A DNA stretch of 64,000 nt from the NCBI RefSeq assembly GCF_001263335.1, contig NZ_LGVW01000011.1:87111-151110 (forward strand), written 5' to 3'. Both the position numbers and the translations under genes were made by a program. Under the pieces are notes generated by a model. The model did no database searches. It worked only from the letters and a program-made list of their open reading frames with translations, and was not told where the DNA came from. Of the stretch, positions 43,749 to 53,714 are shown one piece after another. Numbering within the stretch: the first letter of the stretch is position 1; each line of letters starts with the position of its first letter. The stretch is from Dichelobacter nodosus (lineage in GTDB: Bacteria; Pseudomonadota; Gammaproteobacteria; Cardiobacteriales; Cardiobacteriaceae).

Positions 43749-45968
43749 ATGCCATTAGAAGAACATTATTCTTTAGCGGCTTTTACTGAAAAAGCCTATC
43801 TCGATTATGCCATGTACGTTATTCTCGACCGCGCGTTGCCCGCGCTGGCTGATGGTTTAAAACCCGTGCAGCGGCGTTTGGTTTATGCGATGAGCGAATT
43901 AGGATTATCCGCCGGTTCCAAATATAAAAAATCCGCGCGCACCGTCGGCGACGTATTAGGAAAGTATCACCCACACGGCGATTCTGCCTGTTATGAAGCG
44001 ATGGTTTTAATGGCACAGAACTTTTCTTATCGTTATCCGCTGATTGATGGGCAAGGCAATTGGGGTAGTGCTGATGATCCCAAATCATTTGCTGCCATGC
44101 GTTATACCGAATCAAAACTCACTGCTTACGCGCATTCTTTATTAGCCGAACTTAATCCAGAAACCGTTGATTGGACGGCAAATTTTGATGGAACATTGCA
44201 AGAACCTAAAACGCTTCCAGCGCGTTTACCCAATATTTTATTAAACGGCGGCAGCGGGATTGCCGTTGGCATGAGCACGGATATTCCGCCGCATAATATG
44301 GGCGAAATTGTGGCAGCGTGTCAGGCGTTATTAAAAAATCCACAATTGAGTGAAGAAGCGTTGTTGCAAATCGTGCCGGCGCCAGATTTTCCCACGGGCG
44401 GCGTATTGATCAATACGCGCGAGGAAATCGCGCATTGTTATCGCACGGGCAGCGGCAGCGTACGGCTGCGGGCGAGTTATCACATTGAAAAAGATAATAT
44501 TGTGATTGACGAATTGCCGTATCAAGTTTCCGGCAGCAAAGTGCAAGAACAAATCACGCAGCAAATTCAAGAAAAAAAATTATTGTGGCTGGAAGCGGTG
44601 CGCGATGAATCCGATCATAAAAATCCCACGCGGCTCGTGTTATTGCCGCGCTCTCATCGTATTGATAAAAAACGTTTAATGCAGCATTTATTTGCCACCA
44701 CGGATTTAGAAAAAACCGTGCGCATTCAATTAAATATGATTGGATTAGACGGCAAACCGCAAATTAAACCGTTGATTGTGATATTGCGCGAATGGTTAAC
44801 GTACCGCGAGCAAACGGTGATGCGGCGGCTTTCTTATCGTTTGCACGCGCTTAATGAGCGTTTAGAAATTTTAGCCGGCTTGCGCATTGCTTTTTTACAA
44901 CTTGATACGGTTATCCAAATCATTCGTGAACACGATGACGCGCAAACGGCATTAATGCAGGCTTTGCCATTAACTGCGGCGCAAAGTGAAGCGATTTTGA
45001 ATATTCGTTTACGGCAACTGGCAAAACTCGAGGAAAACGCCATCGTTCAAGAAGAAAAAACGTTGATCGATGAACAAAAATCATTGCAAAATCTGATTGA
45101 TAACCGAGACGCGCGTTTACAATTTATCGCCGATGAATTAGCCGCTGACGCGCAAAATTATGCCGATCCGCGCCGAACGACGTTTATTAAACCCGATGCC
45201 AAAACGGCATTGCCGGCGCGCGCGTGGCAACCGAGCGAAGCGGTCACTTTGGTTTTATCCAAAATGGCTTGGGTGCGTTTGGCAAAAACGCATCAAGTTG
45301 ATGGGCGAACGTTGGCGTATAAAAGTGGCGATGAATTTTTATTACAAATCGCCGCCAAATCCGATCAAACGGCGATTTTATGCGGCAATGATGGGCGTTG
45401 TTATGCTTTATCGTTAGCCAATATTGCCTCCGCGCGCGGTTACGGCGAACCATTATCGCGGTATTTTTCTTTCGCTGAAAAAACGACAATCGTGGCGGCT
45501 GCCGCGCTCGATCCTGAGCAATATTATGTTTTAGCGGCGAATAATGCTTACGGTTTTGTGGTTAAAGGCAGCGATTTAGTGGCAAAAACGAAAAAAGGAA
45601 AAGCAGTGCTTAATGTAGGCAAAGCCAACGCGCTGGCGTTATTGCCGCTTTTTGATGAAGAATCTTTATTGTGCGCACTGGATAATACGGGACGGACGTT
45701 GATTTTTCCGGCGCGAGATTTGCCGCAACAATCCAAAGGAAAAGGCAATAAAATCATGGCAATCACTCAAAAAGAATGGATACAAGGCGTGCGCTTAAAA
45801 CAATTATTAATATTACCGCCGCAAGCAAGTTGTTTATTAACCAGCGGTAAACGCAGCATGCAATTAAATGCGCAAAATTGGGCGCCGTATTGCGGCGCGC
45901 GCGGGCAAAAGGGCGTTTATTTGCCGCAACCGTTTCGCAATGCTGATGTTGAAGTGATAATGCCATGA
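43749..45968 (+). CDS. parC: DNA topoisomerase IV subunit A
   Basis: A 739-residue DNA cleavage and rejoining subunit. The active-site tyrosine is Tyr119 in AAMRYTES. The quinolone pocket reads [12 protein letters not shown] with Ser79 and Glu83, equivalent to the sensitive residues Ser80 and Glu84 of E. coli, so no resistance change is seen there. A coiled-coil domain (about 345-460) and a short C-terminal beta-pinwheel follow, as in ParC rather than GyrA. The stop overlaps the start of the acyltransferase-like gene. Confidence 0.97.
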   Translation: MPLEEHYSLAAFTEKAYLDYAMYVILDRALPALADGLKPVQRRLVYAMSELGLSAGSKYKKSARTVGDVLGKYHPHGDSACYEAMVLMAQNFSYRYPLIDGQGNWGSADDPKSFAAMRYTESKLTAYAHSLLAELNPETVDWTANFDGTLQEPKTLPARLPNILLNGGSGIAVGMSTDIPPHNMGEIVAACQALLKNPQLSEEALLQIVPAPDFPTGGVLINTREEIAHCYRTGSGSVRLRASYHIEKDNIVIDELPYQVSGSKVQEQITQQIQEKKLLWLEAVRDESDHKNPTRLVLLPRSHRIDKKRLMQHLFATTDLEKTVRIQLNMIGLDGKPQIKPLIVILREWLTYREQTVMRRLSYRLHALNERLEILAGLRIAFLQLDTVIQIIREHDDAQTALMQALPLTAAQSEAILNIRLRQLAKLEENAIVQEEKTLIDEQKSLQNLIDNRDARLQFIADELAADAQNYADPRRTTFIKPDAKTALPARAWQPSEAVTLVLSKMAWVRLAKTHQVDGRTLAYKSGDEFLLQIAAKSDQTAILCGNDGRCYALSLANIASARGYGEPLSRYFSFAEKTTIVAAAALDPEQYYVLAANNAYGFVVKGSDLVAKTKKGKAVLNVGKANALALLPLFDEESLLCALDNTGRTLIFPARDLPQQSKGKGNKIMAITQKEWIQGVRLKQLLILPPQASCLLTSGKRSMQLNAQNWAPYCGARGQKGVYLPQPFRNADVEVIMP

Positions 45969-47734
45969 TGCCGTTGTTACCGTTTCCGGAATTTTCTGCC
46001 GCGATTAATCGTTTTAAATTTTGGTTGGAACCATTAGTCGGCACGGATCGCGATGTTTTTAATTTGATTGATGCTTTTGCCGAAAAAGAAGGAAAAGCGT
46101 TGTATGAAGCGTTAAAAATTCAAATGGAAGCCGTATCGCCAGCGTTATGGTTGGTTGATTTGTGGCGCCGGCAATTTTTGGGATTACACGAGCCGCTGCC
46201 ATTAGCCGGCAATATGGTGATGAAAATTGATTGGGTTTTGCCGCAAACGGGATTAAAACTGGTGGCGCATTTTGCCGCTGCGATGGCACAAGTTCATTGT
46301 GATTATTTAACGGGCAATTTACCGCCTCTTCAACACGACAATACACTGCTTAATATGACGCAATGGGCGATTTTGCGCGGGGCGGCGCGCCGTCCTGCTT
46401 TGCCGCGCAATGAGTTTTGGATTCAAGAACCGCAGACTTTATCGGGGCATATTGTGGTGTTGTATCGCGGTTATGCGTGGAAAGTTTTAATTGCAGATGA
46501 TAAAGCGCGGGTGGCAACGCCGGCGCAATTGGAAAATGTGCTTTATGAATTGGTGCAAACCACCAATAATAACAATGAATTGCCGTTTTCGTTGCCGTCT
46601 ATTTTGCCCACAGAAAAAGCCTTGGAAATCCGCGCGCAATTATTGAGTCGCACGGAAAATAATCAGATTATGAAAATGGTGGAAAATGCGTGGTTTATTT
46701 TGTCGCTTGACGACGCGCATTTTAGCGAGGAAGAAGATGCGCTTTTAGATGCAGCTTTTGGTCAGGGCAATAATCTTTGGGCGTATAAACCATTGAATTT
46801 TATCAGTCACTTTAAAGATGATCGTTTATACGTTCATTTTGAACATAGCCATCTCGATCCGGCAACCGTCAGCGATATGATGGGTTTTGCCCGCGATAAT
46901 TACGAATGCATTTTAAGATGTCGGCACAACAATTTGCCGATGGATTTAAATTATCAAGCGATGAATTGGACGATTGACGGACGCAAAACGGTGGAAGCCG
47001 CAGACAGTGGACGCAATGAGGAAACCGGCGGCACGTTTAAAGCGATGTCGGAAGCGTTAAATGATTACCAGCGTCAATCCGAAAAATGGATGATTACGAT
47101 TCAAGATATTTTCATTATTCCGCAGGAACAGCCGTTATTAAAACCGTATCATCAAGATGCAATTAGCCATTTATTGCTGCAATTTGGACAATTGGAGACG
47201 TATCACAAAATCCGTCCGATGGGAGAACTGGTTGATTTGCGTCATTTACAAGATGGACGCTTTGATTGGTTTACGCCGTTAACCGTTGATTCCATTCGTT
47301 TTGTACAACGTTTGCAGCATAATCAAGCCACGGTGGAAGATTTTGAAAAAGCGATTAAAGCGCATGAAAAGCGGCTGCGGATTACGCGCGAAGGTTTGGG
47401 CATTTGGGGCTGGTGGTTGGCGTTAAAACACATTGCTAAAGTTCAAGGGATTGAAGTGCCGATTTTTAATCACCCACAAATTCAAAGTTTAACCAATCCT
47501 TTTATCCACACCATGCGTTTATTTGATGGCGCGTGCACTTCTCATATCGCGGTAGCGCCGCCGGATAAACGCGGCATGGGCATTCATTATGCGTTCGATG
47601 CCAGCCATATCAGTTTTGTTATTACGCATCGAAGAAGCAAAATTAATGAAATCGAGCGTTTTTGCCGCTCGCTCAATAGTGGTTATCGGCAAATCATCAA
47701 TATTTTAAAAAACAGCGGCAGAGTTGAACTATAA
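45965..47734 (+). CDS. Choline/carnitine O-acyltransferase family protein
   Basis: A 589-residue protein that appears to belong to the carnitine acyltransferase family, common in eukaryotes and rare in bacteria. The sequence shows [17 protein letters not shown] followed by the catalytic-type FEHSHLD with His294 (about 282-297). Further on come a GxxxxLR stretch where eukaryotic enzymes have GRTExxR (about residue 415), [15 protein letters not shown] where they have GxGIDRHLxGL (about 475-490), and a C-terminal [14 protein letters not shown] in place of the vxPDGYGxxY motif. The overall order is kept, but several cofactor-side residues differ. It overlaps parC by 4 bases (ATGA) and has no signal peptide. 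The acyl acceptor is unknown and may not be carnitine. Confidence 0.7.
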   Translation: MMPLLPFPEFSAAINRFKFWLEPLVGTDRDVFNLIDAFAEKEGKALYEALKIQMEAVSPALWLVDLWRRQFLGLHEPLPLAGNMVMKIDWVLPQTGLKLVAHFAAAMAQVHCDYLTGNLPPLQHDNTLLNMTQWAILRGAARRPALPRNEFWIQEPQTLSGHIVVLYRGYAWKVLIADDKARVATPAQLENVLYELVQTTNNNNELPFSLPSILPTEKALEIRAQLLSRTENNQIMKMVENAWFILSLDDAHFSEEEDALLDAAFGQGNNLWAYKPLNFISHFKDDRLYVHFEHSHLDPATVSDMMGFARDNYECILRCRHNNLPMDLNYQAMNWTIDGRKTVEAADSGRNEETGGTFKAMSEALNDYQRQSEKWMITIQDIFIIPQEQPLLKPYHQDAISHLLLQFGQLETYHKIRPMGELVDLRHLQDGRFDWFTPLTVDSIRFVQRLQHNQATVEDFEKAIKAHEKRLRITREGLGIWGWWLALKHIAKVQGIEVPIFNHPQIQSLTNPFIHTMRLFDGACTSHIAVAPPDKRGMGIHYAFDASHISFVITHRRSKINEIERFCRSLNSGYRQIINILKNSGRVEL

Positions 47735-47741
47735 AGCACGA

Positions 47742-48422
47742 TTAAAACCAACGTTTGATTTTTTCGGCAGGGTGTTCTGATGATTGCGCCCAATTTCCGC
47801 GCAACCGCTGCGGTTGCTCGCTTAAATAAGTTTGATAACGCTGGCGCGGTATTTCAACGGCGCCCATGCTCATTAAGTGCGGCGTCATAAATTGCGTATC
47901 CAACAACAAAACTCCGTGTTCAGCTAAATAAGCGCATAACCATAATAAGACAATTTTTGAAGCACTTTTTTGCACGGAAAACATCGATTCACCACAAAAA
48001 ATCTTATCTAAACCCACGCCATACATACCACCGATTAATTCTTGACCGCGCCATAATTCGCAGCTGTGCGCCAATCCGTGTTGATGCAAACGGGTATAAG
48101 TTTTTCGAATTAGCGGCGTAATCCACGTTTTGCCGTGCAGCCGAGCACAATGATCAATGGTTGCTGCAAAATCCATATCTAAAGTGATGCGGTAGTCAGG
48201 ATCGCGCAGCGTTTTTCCTAAACTACGGCTTAAATGCGCGCGGTCGGTTGGAATGACGCACCGCGGATCAGGCGCCCACCATAAAATGGTGTCGTCTTTT
48301 TCAAACCAAGGAAATACGCCTTCACAATGTGCGCTAAAAGCTAATTCCGCGGTTAAAGTACGGCTGACAGCTAATAAACCTTGATCATCAGCGGTTGCAA
48401 CGTCGGGAAAAATACGAGGCAT
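47742..48422 (-). CDS. aat: Leucyl/phenylalanyl-tRNA--protein transferase
   Basis: A 226-residue enzyme that adds Leu or Phe to proteins starting with Arg or Lys, marking them for ClpS and ClpAP. Family motifs are FSAHCEGVFPWFEKDDTILWW (split here at about residues 30-50), PDPRCVI, GKTWITPLIRKTYTRLHQHG, HSCELWRGQELIGGMYGVGL, GESMFSVQKSASKI and LLDTQFMTPHLMSMGAVEIPR. Length is usual. It converges on the acyltransferase gene and diverges from bamA. Confidence 0.96.
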   Translation of the reverse strand: MPRIFPDVATADDQGLLAVSRTLTAELAFSAHCEGVFPWFEKDDTILWWAPDPRCVIPTDRAHLSRSLGKTLRDPDYRITLDMDFAATIDHCARLHGKTWITPLIRKTYTRLHQHGLAHSCELWRGQELIGGMYGVGLDKIFCGESMFSVQKSASKIVLLWLCAYLAEHGVLLLDTQFMTPHLMSMGAVEIPRQRYQTYLSEQPQRLRGNWAQSSEHPAEKIKRWF

Positions 48423-48503
48423 AACAATTTCTCAATGCATAAAAAGGGGCATAGTAATGATTTTTCGGCGCGAAAGAATGGTTTTCCGAATGGTTAGGCT
48501 TTT

Positions 48504-48512
48504 TGGTATCAT
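48504..48512 (+). promoter_or_regulatory. Extended -10 promoter element of bamA
   Basis: TGGTATCAT (TG, one base, TATCAT) is identical to the element upstream of pilT. It lies 30 bases before the bamA ATG and has no good -35 box. No sigma-E-type GGAACTT/GTC pair is seen. Confidence 0.4.
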
Positions 48513-48542
48513 GCGTCATTTGATTTTTTTTGGGAATAATTC

Positions 48543-50843
48543 ATGATTTTTTACCCGTGTCGTCGCCAAACATTGTTTTGTGCGCTTGCTATATTGTGGG
48601 CTGGTCGCGCGGTTGCGCAATCGTTTTTGGTGGAAGATATTCGTGTTGACGGTTTGCAGCGGGTTTCGGCGGGCACGGTTTTTTCTTATTTGCCGATTAA
48701 AAAGAATCAATGGATTGATGAACAAATCACCAGCCAAGCGATCACCGATTTATATGCCAGTAATTTATTTTCACGGGTAACGATGGCGCGCGACGGCAAT
48801 CAGTTAATTGTGCACGTTGAAGAATTCCCCGTCATCGCAGAAATTCAATTAAGCGGCAATACCGCGATCAATACCAGTCAAATCAAAGAAGTATTTTCCG
48901 CCTCCGGCATCAGCGAGGGACAAGCTTATAATCCGGCGATGCTGCAAGAAATGACGCGGCAATTATATGAACAATATGAAGCGCGCAGTAAATTTCAAAT
49001 TCACATTACGCCGACGGTTACGCAATTGCCGCGCGGGCGCGTGCGCATTCATTTTGCTATCGATGAAGGACGCACCGCACAAATTAAATCCATTCAATTT
49101 GTCGGCAATCAAAGATACAGCAGCGATCGGCTACGCAAATTATTGGATACGGATACCACGGGTTTTTGGTCACGATTAACCCGCGATGATCTCGTCAACG
49201 GCGAACGTTTAAATGCCGATTTAAAACGTTTAGAAGATTTTTATTTTGACCGCGGTTTTCTTGATTTTGAAATTACTTCCGTGCAAACGGCATTGTCGCA
49301 AGATAAAACCAAAGTTTTTTTAACGATCAATTTGCATGAAGGAAAACCTTATACTTTGGTTGATTATCGTTTTAGCGGCGATTTTTCATTAACACCGGAA
49401 GAATTGAGCACTTTGGCGCCGTTAAAAAAAGATCAAGTTTATAATCGCAGCGCGGTTAACGAAGTTTTAGAAGCGATTAAAAAACGGCTGGCTGATGAAG
49501 GTTTTGCGCGCGCCGATGTGGTGGCGTTACCGGAAAAAAATACTTTAACTCAGGAAGTTGCGCTCAATATTGCGGTGACGAAAGGAATGCGCATTACGGT
49601 GCGCCACATTAATTTTGCCGGTAATCAAAAATCATACGACACGGTTTTGCGCCGTGAATTACGGCAGCAAGAATCCGCGCCTTATTCGGCTTCCGATTTG
49701 GAACGTTCGCAGCAACGCATTCGGCGATTACCGCAAATAGAAGAAATCAAACAAACCTTAATTCCGGTAGACGGGCACCCTGATCAAGTAGACGTTTTAT
49801 TTACGCTCACCGAGCGCAGCACCAGCCATATTCAAGGCGGCATCGGCTATGGGCAACGCAGCGGTGCTTTATTATCCATTGATTATAACGATGATAATTT
49901 TTGGGGCAGTGGTAATCGTTTGGCGCTTAATTTTACCCGCAGCGAAAACTACAAATCTTATGGTTTTGATATTACAGATCCTTATTTTACGCAAAGCGGT
50001 GTGAGTGCCAATTATCGTTTTAATTTTAGTGAATATGATTACGACAAAGAGCATCTTTCTGATTGGATGGCGGATCAATTAAATGCCACGGTTACTTTTG
50101 GTTATCCCATCAGTGAATATCAAAACATTTATTTAGGCGGCGGTTATCGGCGGATTAAAATCGCAACCGGAGATAAAGTTTCGCCGGAAATTACCGATTT
50201 TTTACAACAACACGGTAAACAATTTGATGAATTCGTACTCACCGGCGCGTGGACGAAAAACACGCTCGATGATACGTACGTGCCCAGCACCGGCGCCAGC
50301 AATTCGATTAGTGCGGAAGTTGTTTTGCCCAGTTCTGATTTGAAATATTACAAAATCACTTACGACAACAAAACCTATTTTTCCCAAAATAAACCGGATT
50401 CTTTTATTTTTGATATTCACGGCAAAATCAGTTACGGCGCGGGTTACGGCGGCGATTATGATGCTTTACCGTTTTATCGACGTTATTACGCCGGCGGTAT
50501 GTCAACCGTGCGCGGTTATTCTTACGGCACTTTGGGCCCCAAATATGCCAACGGCGACGCTGCCGGCGGCGATTTTTTGCTCTCGGGCGGTGCTGAAATT
50601 ATGATGCCGGTGTCGTTTAATCAACGCGGGCGCAATTTTCGCGTGGGATTATTTGTAGACGGCGGTTATGCGTGGTCGGATATCAAGGATTTTGATCGTT
50701 CGGATTTACGCTATTCCACCGGCGTTTTTGTGCAATGGTTGTCGCCAATTGGACCGTTAAATATGAATTACGCGGTGCCGCTAAACAAAAAAGACGGCGA
50801 CGAAGAAGAAAAATGGCAATTTACGTTGGGCACGGCATTTTAG
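48543..50843 (+). CDS. bamA: Outer-membrane protein assembly factor BamA
   Basis: A 766-residue Omp85 protein that inserts beta-barrels into the outer membrane. A signal peptide spans about residues 1-25 (ending GRAVA). Five POTRA domains fill about 26-425, starting FLVEDIRVDGLQRV; the fifth starts IRHINFAGN-like (VRHINFAGNQKS). The barrel (about 430-766) carries the conserved loop-6 motif VRGYSYGTLGP near residue 655 and ends in an aromatic strand with a final Phe. It starts the block with skp, lpxD, fabZ and lpxA. The usual upstream genes dxr, cdsA and rseP are absent; aat is there instead. Confidence 0.97.
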   Translation: MIFYPCRRQTLFCALAILWAGRAVAQSFLVEDIRVDGLQRVSAGTVFSYLPIKKNQWIDEQITSQAITDLYASNLFSRVTMARDGNQLIVHVEEFPVIAEIQLSGNTAINTSQIKEVFSASGISEGQAYNPAMLQEMTRQLYEQYEARSKFQIHITPTVTQLPRGRVRIHFAIDEGRTAQIKSIQFVGNQRYSSDRLRKLLDTDTTGFWSRLTRDDLVNGERLNADLKRLEDFYFDRGFLDFEITSVQTALSQDKTKVFLTINLHEGKPYTLVDYRFSGDFSLTPEELSTLAPLKKDQVYNRSAVNEVLEAIKKRLADEGFARADVVALPEKNTLTQEVALNIAVTKGMRITVRHINFAGNQKSYDTVLRRELRQQESAPYSASDLERSQQRIRRLPQIEEIKQTLIPVDGHPDQVDVLFTLTERSTSHIQGGIGYGQRSGALLSIDYNDDNFWGSGNRLALNFTRSENYKSYGFDITDPYFTQSGVSANYRFNFSEYDYDKEHLSDWMADQLNATVTFGYPISEYQNIYLGGGYRRIKIATGDKVSPEITDFLQQHGKQFDEFVLTGAWTKNTLDDTYVPSTGASNSISAEVVLPSSDLKYYKITYDNKTYFSQNKPDSFIFDIHGKISYGAGYGGDYDALPFYRRYYAGGMSTVRGYSYGTLGPKYANGDAAGGDFLLSGGAEIMMPVSFNQRGRNFRVGLFVDGGYAWSDIKDFDRSDLRYSTGVFVQWLSPIGPLNMNYAVPLNKKDGDEEEKWQFTLGTAF

Positions 50844-50850
50844 GAACGCG

Positions 50851-51465
50851 ATGATGAACAGCCGAAAAATATTGGTTTTTTTATTGTGGCTTTCGGTGAG
50901 CGCGACGGCGCAAGAAGTTTTAACGCCTCAACCGGCGCCACAAACCGTTGCCGTCAATGGTTTTCAACTTTCGGATTTAAAAGTTGCTTTTGTGAATTTT
51001 CGCCGAATTTTGCAATCCAGCCCGCAATTATCCGCGATGCAAACCATGTTAAACGCGGAATTTGATCAGCAACAAAAAGCATTGCGTGCGGCGCAAAATG
51101 AATTGCGCGAACTCGAGCGGCAAGCATTGACGCATAATAATTTGCAAAACGATGAAGCGTTAGAACGGAAATTAATCGAAAAGCGCCGCAATGTTACGTA
51201 TCTTGAAAATACTTTGCACGATAACTACAGTGTGCGCCGCAATGAGGAATTAACGCGTTTGCAGCGGCAAATTTTAGATGAAATTTTGGCGGTGGCAAAA
51301 GAGTATGGTTTTGACGTGATTTTGAATGATACGGGCGTGATTTACGTCAGCGAAAAAGCCGATTTAACTTCGCTCGTTATCCAACGTTTAACGCAATCTT
51401 TGGATAAAAATACCGCCGATTCAAAAATAAAAGAAGAAAAAACACATGATAAAACAAAACATTAA
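50851..51465 (+). CDS. skp: Periplasmic OmpH/Skp-family chaperone
   Basis: A 204-residue chaperone that carries unfolded outer-membrane proteins to BamA. The signal peptide ends near residue 22 (SATA). After a short Pro-rich stretch the body is DLKVAFVNFRRILQSSPQL followed by a long charged coiled coil (about 65-150, with many Gln, Arg, Glu and Leu) and the end strand DVILNDTGVIYVSEKADLT, the typical Skp layout. Two ATGs are adjacent at the start. Its last 20 bases overlap lpxD. Confidence 0.9.
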   Translation: MMNSRKILVFLLWLSVSATAQEVLTPQPAPQTVAVNGFQLSDLKVAFVNFRRILQSSPQLSAMQTMLNAEFDQQQKALRAAQNELRELERQALTHNNLQNDEALERKLIEKRRNVTYLENTLHDNYSVRRNEELTRLQRQILDEILAVAKEYGFDVILNDTGVIYVSEKADLTSLVIQRLTQSLDKNTADSKIKEEKTHDKTKH

Positions 51466-52441
51466 TTCAGAAACCATTGCCCATTGGGTTAATGGTAAAC
51501 ATTTAGGCGCCGTGCAAACGGTGGCATATGTTGGTTCACTTGCGCACGGTCAAAAAAATCATATTGGTTTTTTAGCCGAAGCTGTTTATTTAGAGGAAGC
51601 GCAACATAGCCAAATCGCTACCGTGCTTGTTGATCGCGATTATCCCGCGTTATCCGCTGCTGGCAAAACGCAAATCGTGGTGGCAAACGTGCGTCAAGCG
51701 TGGCGCATCGTCAGCGATTATTTTGCCGCACAAAATAAAACGCAAACGCGCGCGATTCACCCACAAGCGATCATCGATCCCAATACGAAAATTGCAGATA
51801 ACGTCAGTATTGGCGCGGGGGCGGTGATTGAATCGGGCGCAGTAATTGAATCGGGCGCGGTGATTGCGCCGCTGGTTTATATTGATACTGATGTAAAAAT
51901 TGGCGCCGATACGGTTATCGACAGCGGCGCGCGCATTTTACGCGGCACAACTATCGGCAAACGCTGCCATATTTTGTCCAACGCTGTCATCGGCGGACGC
52001 GGTTTTGGTAACGTTTTTGAAGACGATCACTGGCAAGAATTGGCGCAATTAGGCGGCGTGGAAATTGGTGATGATGTAGAAGTCGGCGCCGGCACGATGA
52101 TTGATCGCGGTACGTTAGACAATACGATCATCGGTAATGGCGTGAAATTAGATAATTTGATTCAAATCGCGCATAACGTAAAAATCGGTGATCACACGGC
52201 AATTGCCGGCTGTTGCGTGATTGCGGGATCGGTGACGTTTGGGCGCTATTGCGTCGTCGGCGGCGCGAGCGTGTTTAACGGTCATATTACGATTTGTGAC
52301 GGCGCGCAGTTTACCGGTCACTCCTCAATTACAAAATCAATTACTGAAGCCGGCGTTTACAGTTCGTTTATTCCTGTAATGCCGGCGGCAAAATGGAAGC
52401 GCTTTGTTGCAAAATTACGTTTACTTGGAAAAGAAAAATGA
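51446..52441 (+). CDS. lpxD: UDP-3-O-(3-hydroxyacyl)glucosamine N-acyltransferase
   Basis: A 331-residue trimeric enzyme that adds the N-linked acyl chain in lipid A synthesis. The N-terminal uridine-binding domain (about 1-100) precedes a left-handed beta-helix of hexapeptide repeats, with the catalytic His in [11 protein letters not shown] (near 237) and the [11 protein letters not shown] substrate stretch. A tandem duplication of one six-residue unit (GAVIES twice) lies at about residues 126-137. It overlaps skp by 20 bases and fabZ by 4. Confidence 0.96.
   Translation: MIKQNINSETIAHWVNGKHLGAVQTVAYVGSLAHGQKNHIGFLAEAVYLEEAQHSQIATVLVDRDYPALSAAGKTQIVVANVRQAWRIVSDYFAAQNKTQTRAIHPQAIIDPNTKIADNVSIGAGAVIESGAVIESGAVIAPLVYIDTDVKIGADTVIDSGARILRGTTIGKRCHILSNAVIGGRGFGNVFEDDHWQELAQLGGVEIGDDVEVGAGTMIDRGTLDNTIIGNGVKLDNLIQIAHNVKIGDHTAIAGCCVIAGSVTFGRYCVVGGASVFNGHITICDGAQFTGHSSITKSITEAGVYSSFIPVMPAAKWKRFVAKLRLLGKEK
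51821..51866 (+). repeat. Tandem 18-base duplication inside lpxD
   Basis: The unit at 51821-51838 (starting GCGGTGATTG) repeats at 51839-51856 with two differences, and a third copy begins at 51857 and breaks off after 10 bases. It adds one full hexapeptide coil step (GAVIES) to the beta-helix without shifting frame. Confidence 0.8.
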
Positions 52442-52935
52442 CAGATTTAATGAAAAATACGCCTACTACAATTATGGATATTGAAGAAATTCGCCGCTAT
52501 TTGCCGCATCGTTATCCGTTTTTATTAATCGACCGCATTATCGCGCTGGAAACGCAAAATTATATTCACGCGTTAAAAAACGTGACTGCAAATGAACCTT
52601 TTTTTCAAGGGCATTTTCCTAATAAAGCGGTGATGCCAGGGGTTTTGGTGGTGGAAGCGATGGCGCAGGCGGCAGGCATTTTGGGCGTAAAAAGCGCGAA
52701 AGCAGCAGCTGGTTTACCCGATGAGCCGGAAGAAGATGGAATTTATTTTTTCGTCGGCATCGATAAAGCGCGTTTTCGTAAAACCGTGGTGCCCGGTGAT
52801 CAATTAATCCTTGAAGTTAAATTATTGCGTTCACGGCGCGGCATTTGGTCATTTGACGCACGGGCAACGGTTGACGATGCGGTGGTGTGTACGGCAGAAA
52901 TTATGTGCACCAGCGCGGGCAAAGGAGCAGCGTGA
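52438..52935 (+). CDS. fabZ: 3-hydroxyacyl-ACP dehydratase FabZ
   Basis: A 165-residue hotdog-fold enzyme that dehydrates 3-hydroxyacyl-ACP in fatty acid synthesis. It competes with LpxA for 3-hydroxymyristoyl-ACP, which explains its place in this cluster. The core is [14 protein letters not shown] (about residues 21-34), the active His in [23 protein letters not shown] with Glu downstream. The ATG at 52438 overlaps the lpxD stop as ATGA; later Mets (for example MDIEEIRR) could also start it. It ends overlapping lpxA. Confidence 0.95.
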   Translation: MTDLMKNTPTTIMDIEEIRRYLPHRYPFLLIDRIIALETQNYIHALKNVTANEPFFQGHFPNKAVMPGVLVVEAMAQAAGILGVKSAKAAAGLPDEPEEDGIYFFVGIDKARFRKTVVPGDQLILEVKLLRSRRGIWSFDARATVDDAVVCTAEIMCTSAGKGAA

Positions 52936-53708
52936 TGATTCATCAAACGGCAATTATTCACCCACAAGCGCATATCGCCAGCGATGTAGAAATCGGCGCT
53001 TATAGCGTTATTGGCGACGAAGTTTATATTGATAGCGGTACGGTAATTGGTCCGCACGTGGTTATTGAAGGGCCGACGCGGATTGGTAAAAATAACCGCA
53101 TTTTTCAATTCGCTTCTTTAGGCGCGATGCCGCAAGATAAAAAATACGGCGGCGAAAAAACATGGTTGACGATTGGCGATGGCAATACGATTCGCGAATT
53201 TGTCACGTTTAACCGTGGCACGATTCAAGACGGTGGCGAAACAAAAATCGGCGATGATAATTGGATTATGGCGTACGTTCACATTGCGCATGATTGCGTG
53301 GTCGGCAGCCATACGATTTTCGCCAATAATGCTTCTTTAGCGGGACACGTGCATATTGAAGATTATGTGATTTTGGGCGGTTTTGCTTTGGTTTATCAGT
53401 TTGTGCACGTGGGCGCATATAGTATTTTGGCGTTTTCAAGCGGCGTTAAACAAAATGTTCCGCCGTATTCGATGGTTGCTGGTATGCCAGCAAAAGCAGC
53501 CGGCATTAATAAAGAAGGTTTGCGCCGTCATCAAATTCCGGCAACCGAAATCGAGGCAATTAAGCAAGCGTTTCATTGTTTGTATCAAGAAAATTTATTG
53601 CTTTCGGAAGCGCGCGAAAAAATCAATCTTTTAGCGCAACAATCGCCGGCAGCAAAACGTATTGCTGATTTTATTCAACAAACCGGAAAACGCGGTCTGA
53701 TCCGCTGA
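52935..53708 (+). CDS. lpxA: UDP-N-acetylglucosamine acyltransferase
   Basis: A 257-residue first enzyme of lipid A synthesis, adding 3-hydroxyacyl to UDP-GlcNAc. It starts [18 protein letters not shown], then about nine left-handed helix coils, with catalytic His near residue 121 in YVHIAHDCVVG and the chain-length region HVHIEDYVILGGFALVYQFV. The C-terminal helices start at about 190. The ATG shares bases with the fabZ stop (TGATG), and AAAGGAG lies ahead. Confidence 0.97.
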   Translation: MIHQTAIIHPQAHIASDVEIGAYSVIGDEVYIDSGTVIGPHVVIEGPTRIGKNNRIFQFASLGAMPQDKKYGGEKTWLTIGDGNTIREFVTFNRGTIQDGGETKIGDDNWIMAYVHIAHDCVVGSHTIFANNASLAGHVHIEDYVILGGFALVYQFVHVGAYSILAFSSGVKQNVPPYSMVAGMPAKAAGINKEGLRRHQIPATEIEAIKQAFHCLYQENLLLSEAREKINLLAQQSPAAKRIADFIQQTGKRGLIR

Positions 53709-53714
53709 TAAATT

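Noticed and set aside
43749..45968. Quinolone resistance mutation in parC
   Set aside because: Ser79 and Glu83 are the sensitive-type residues.
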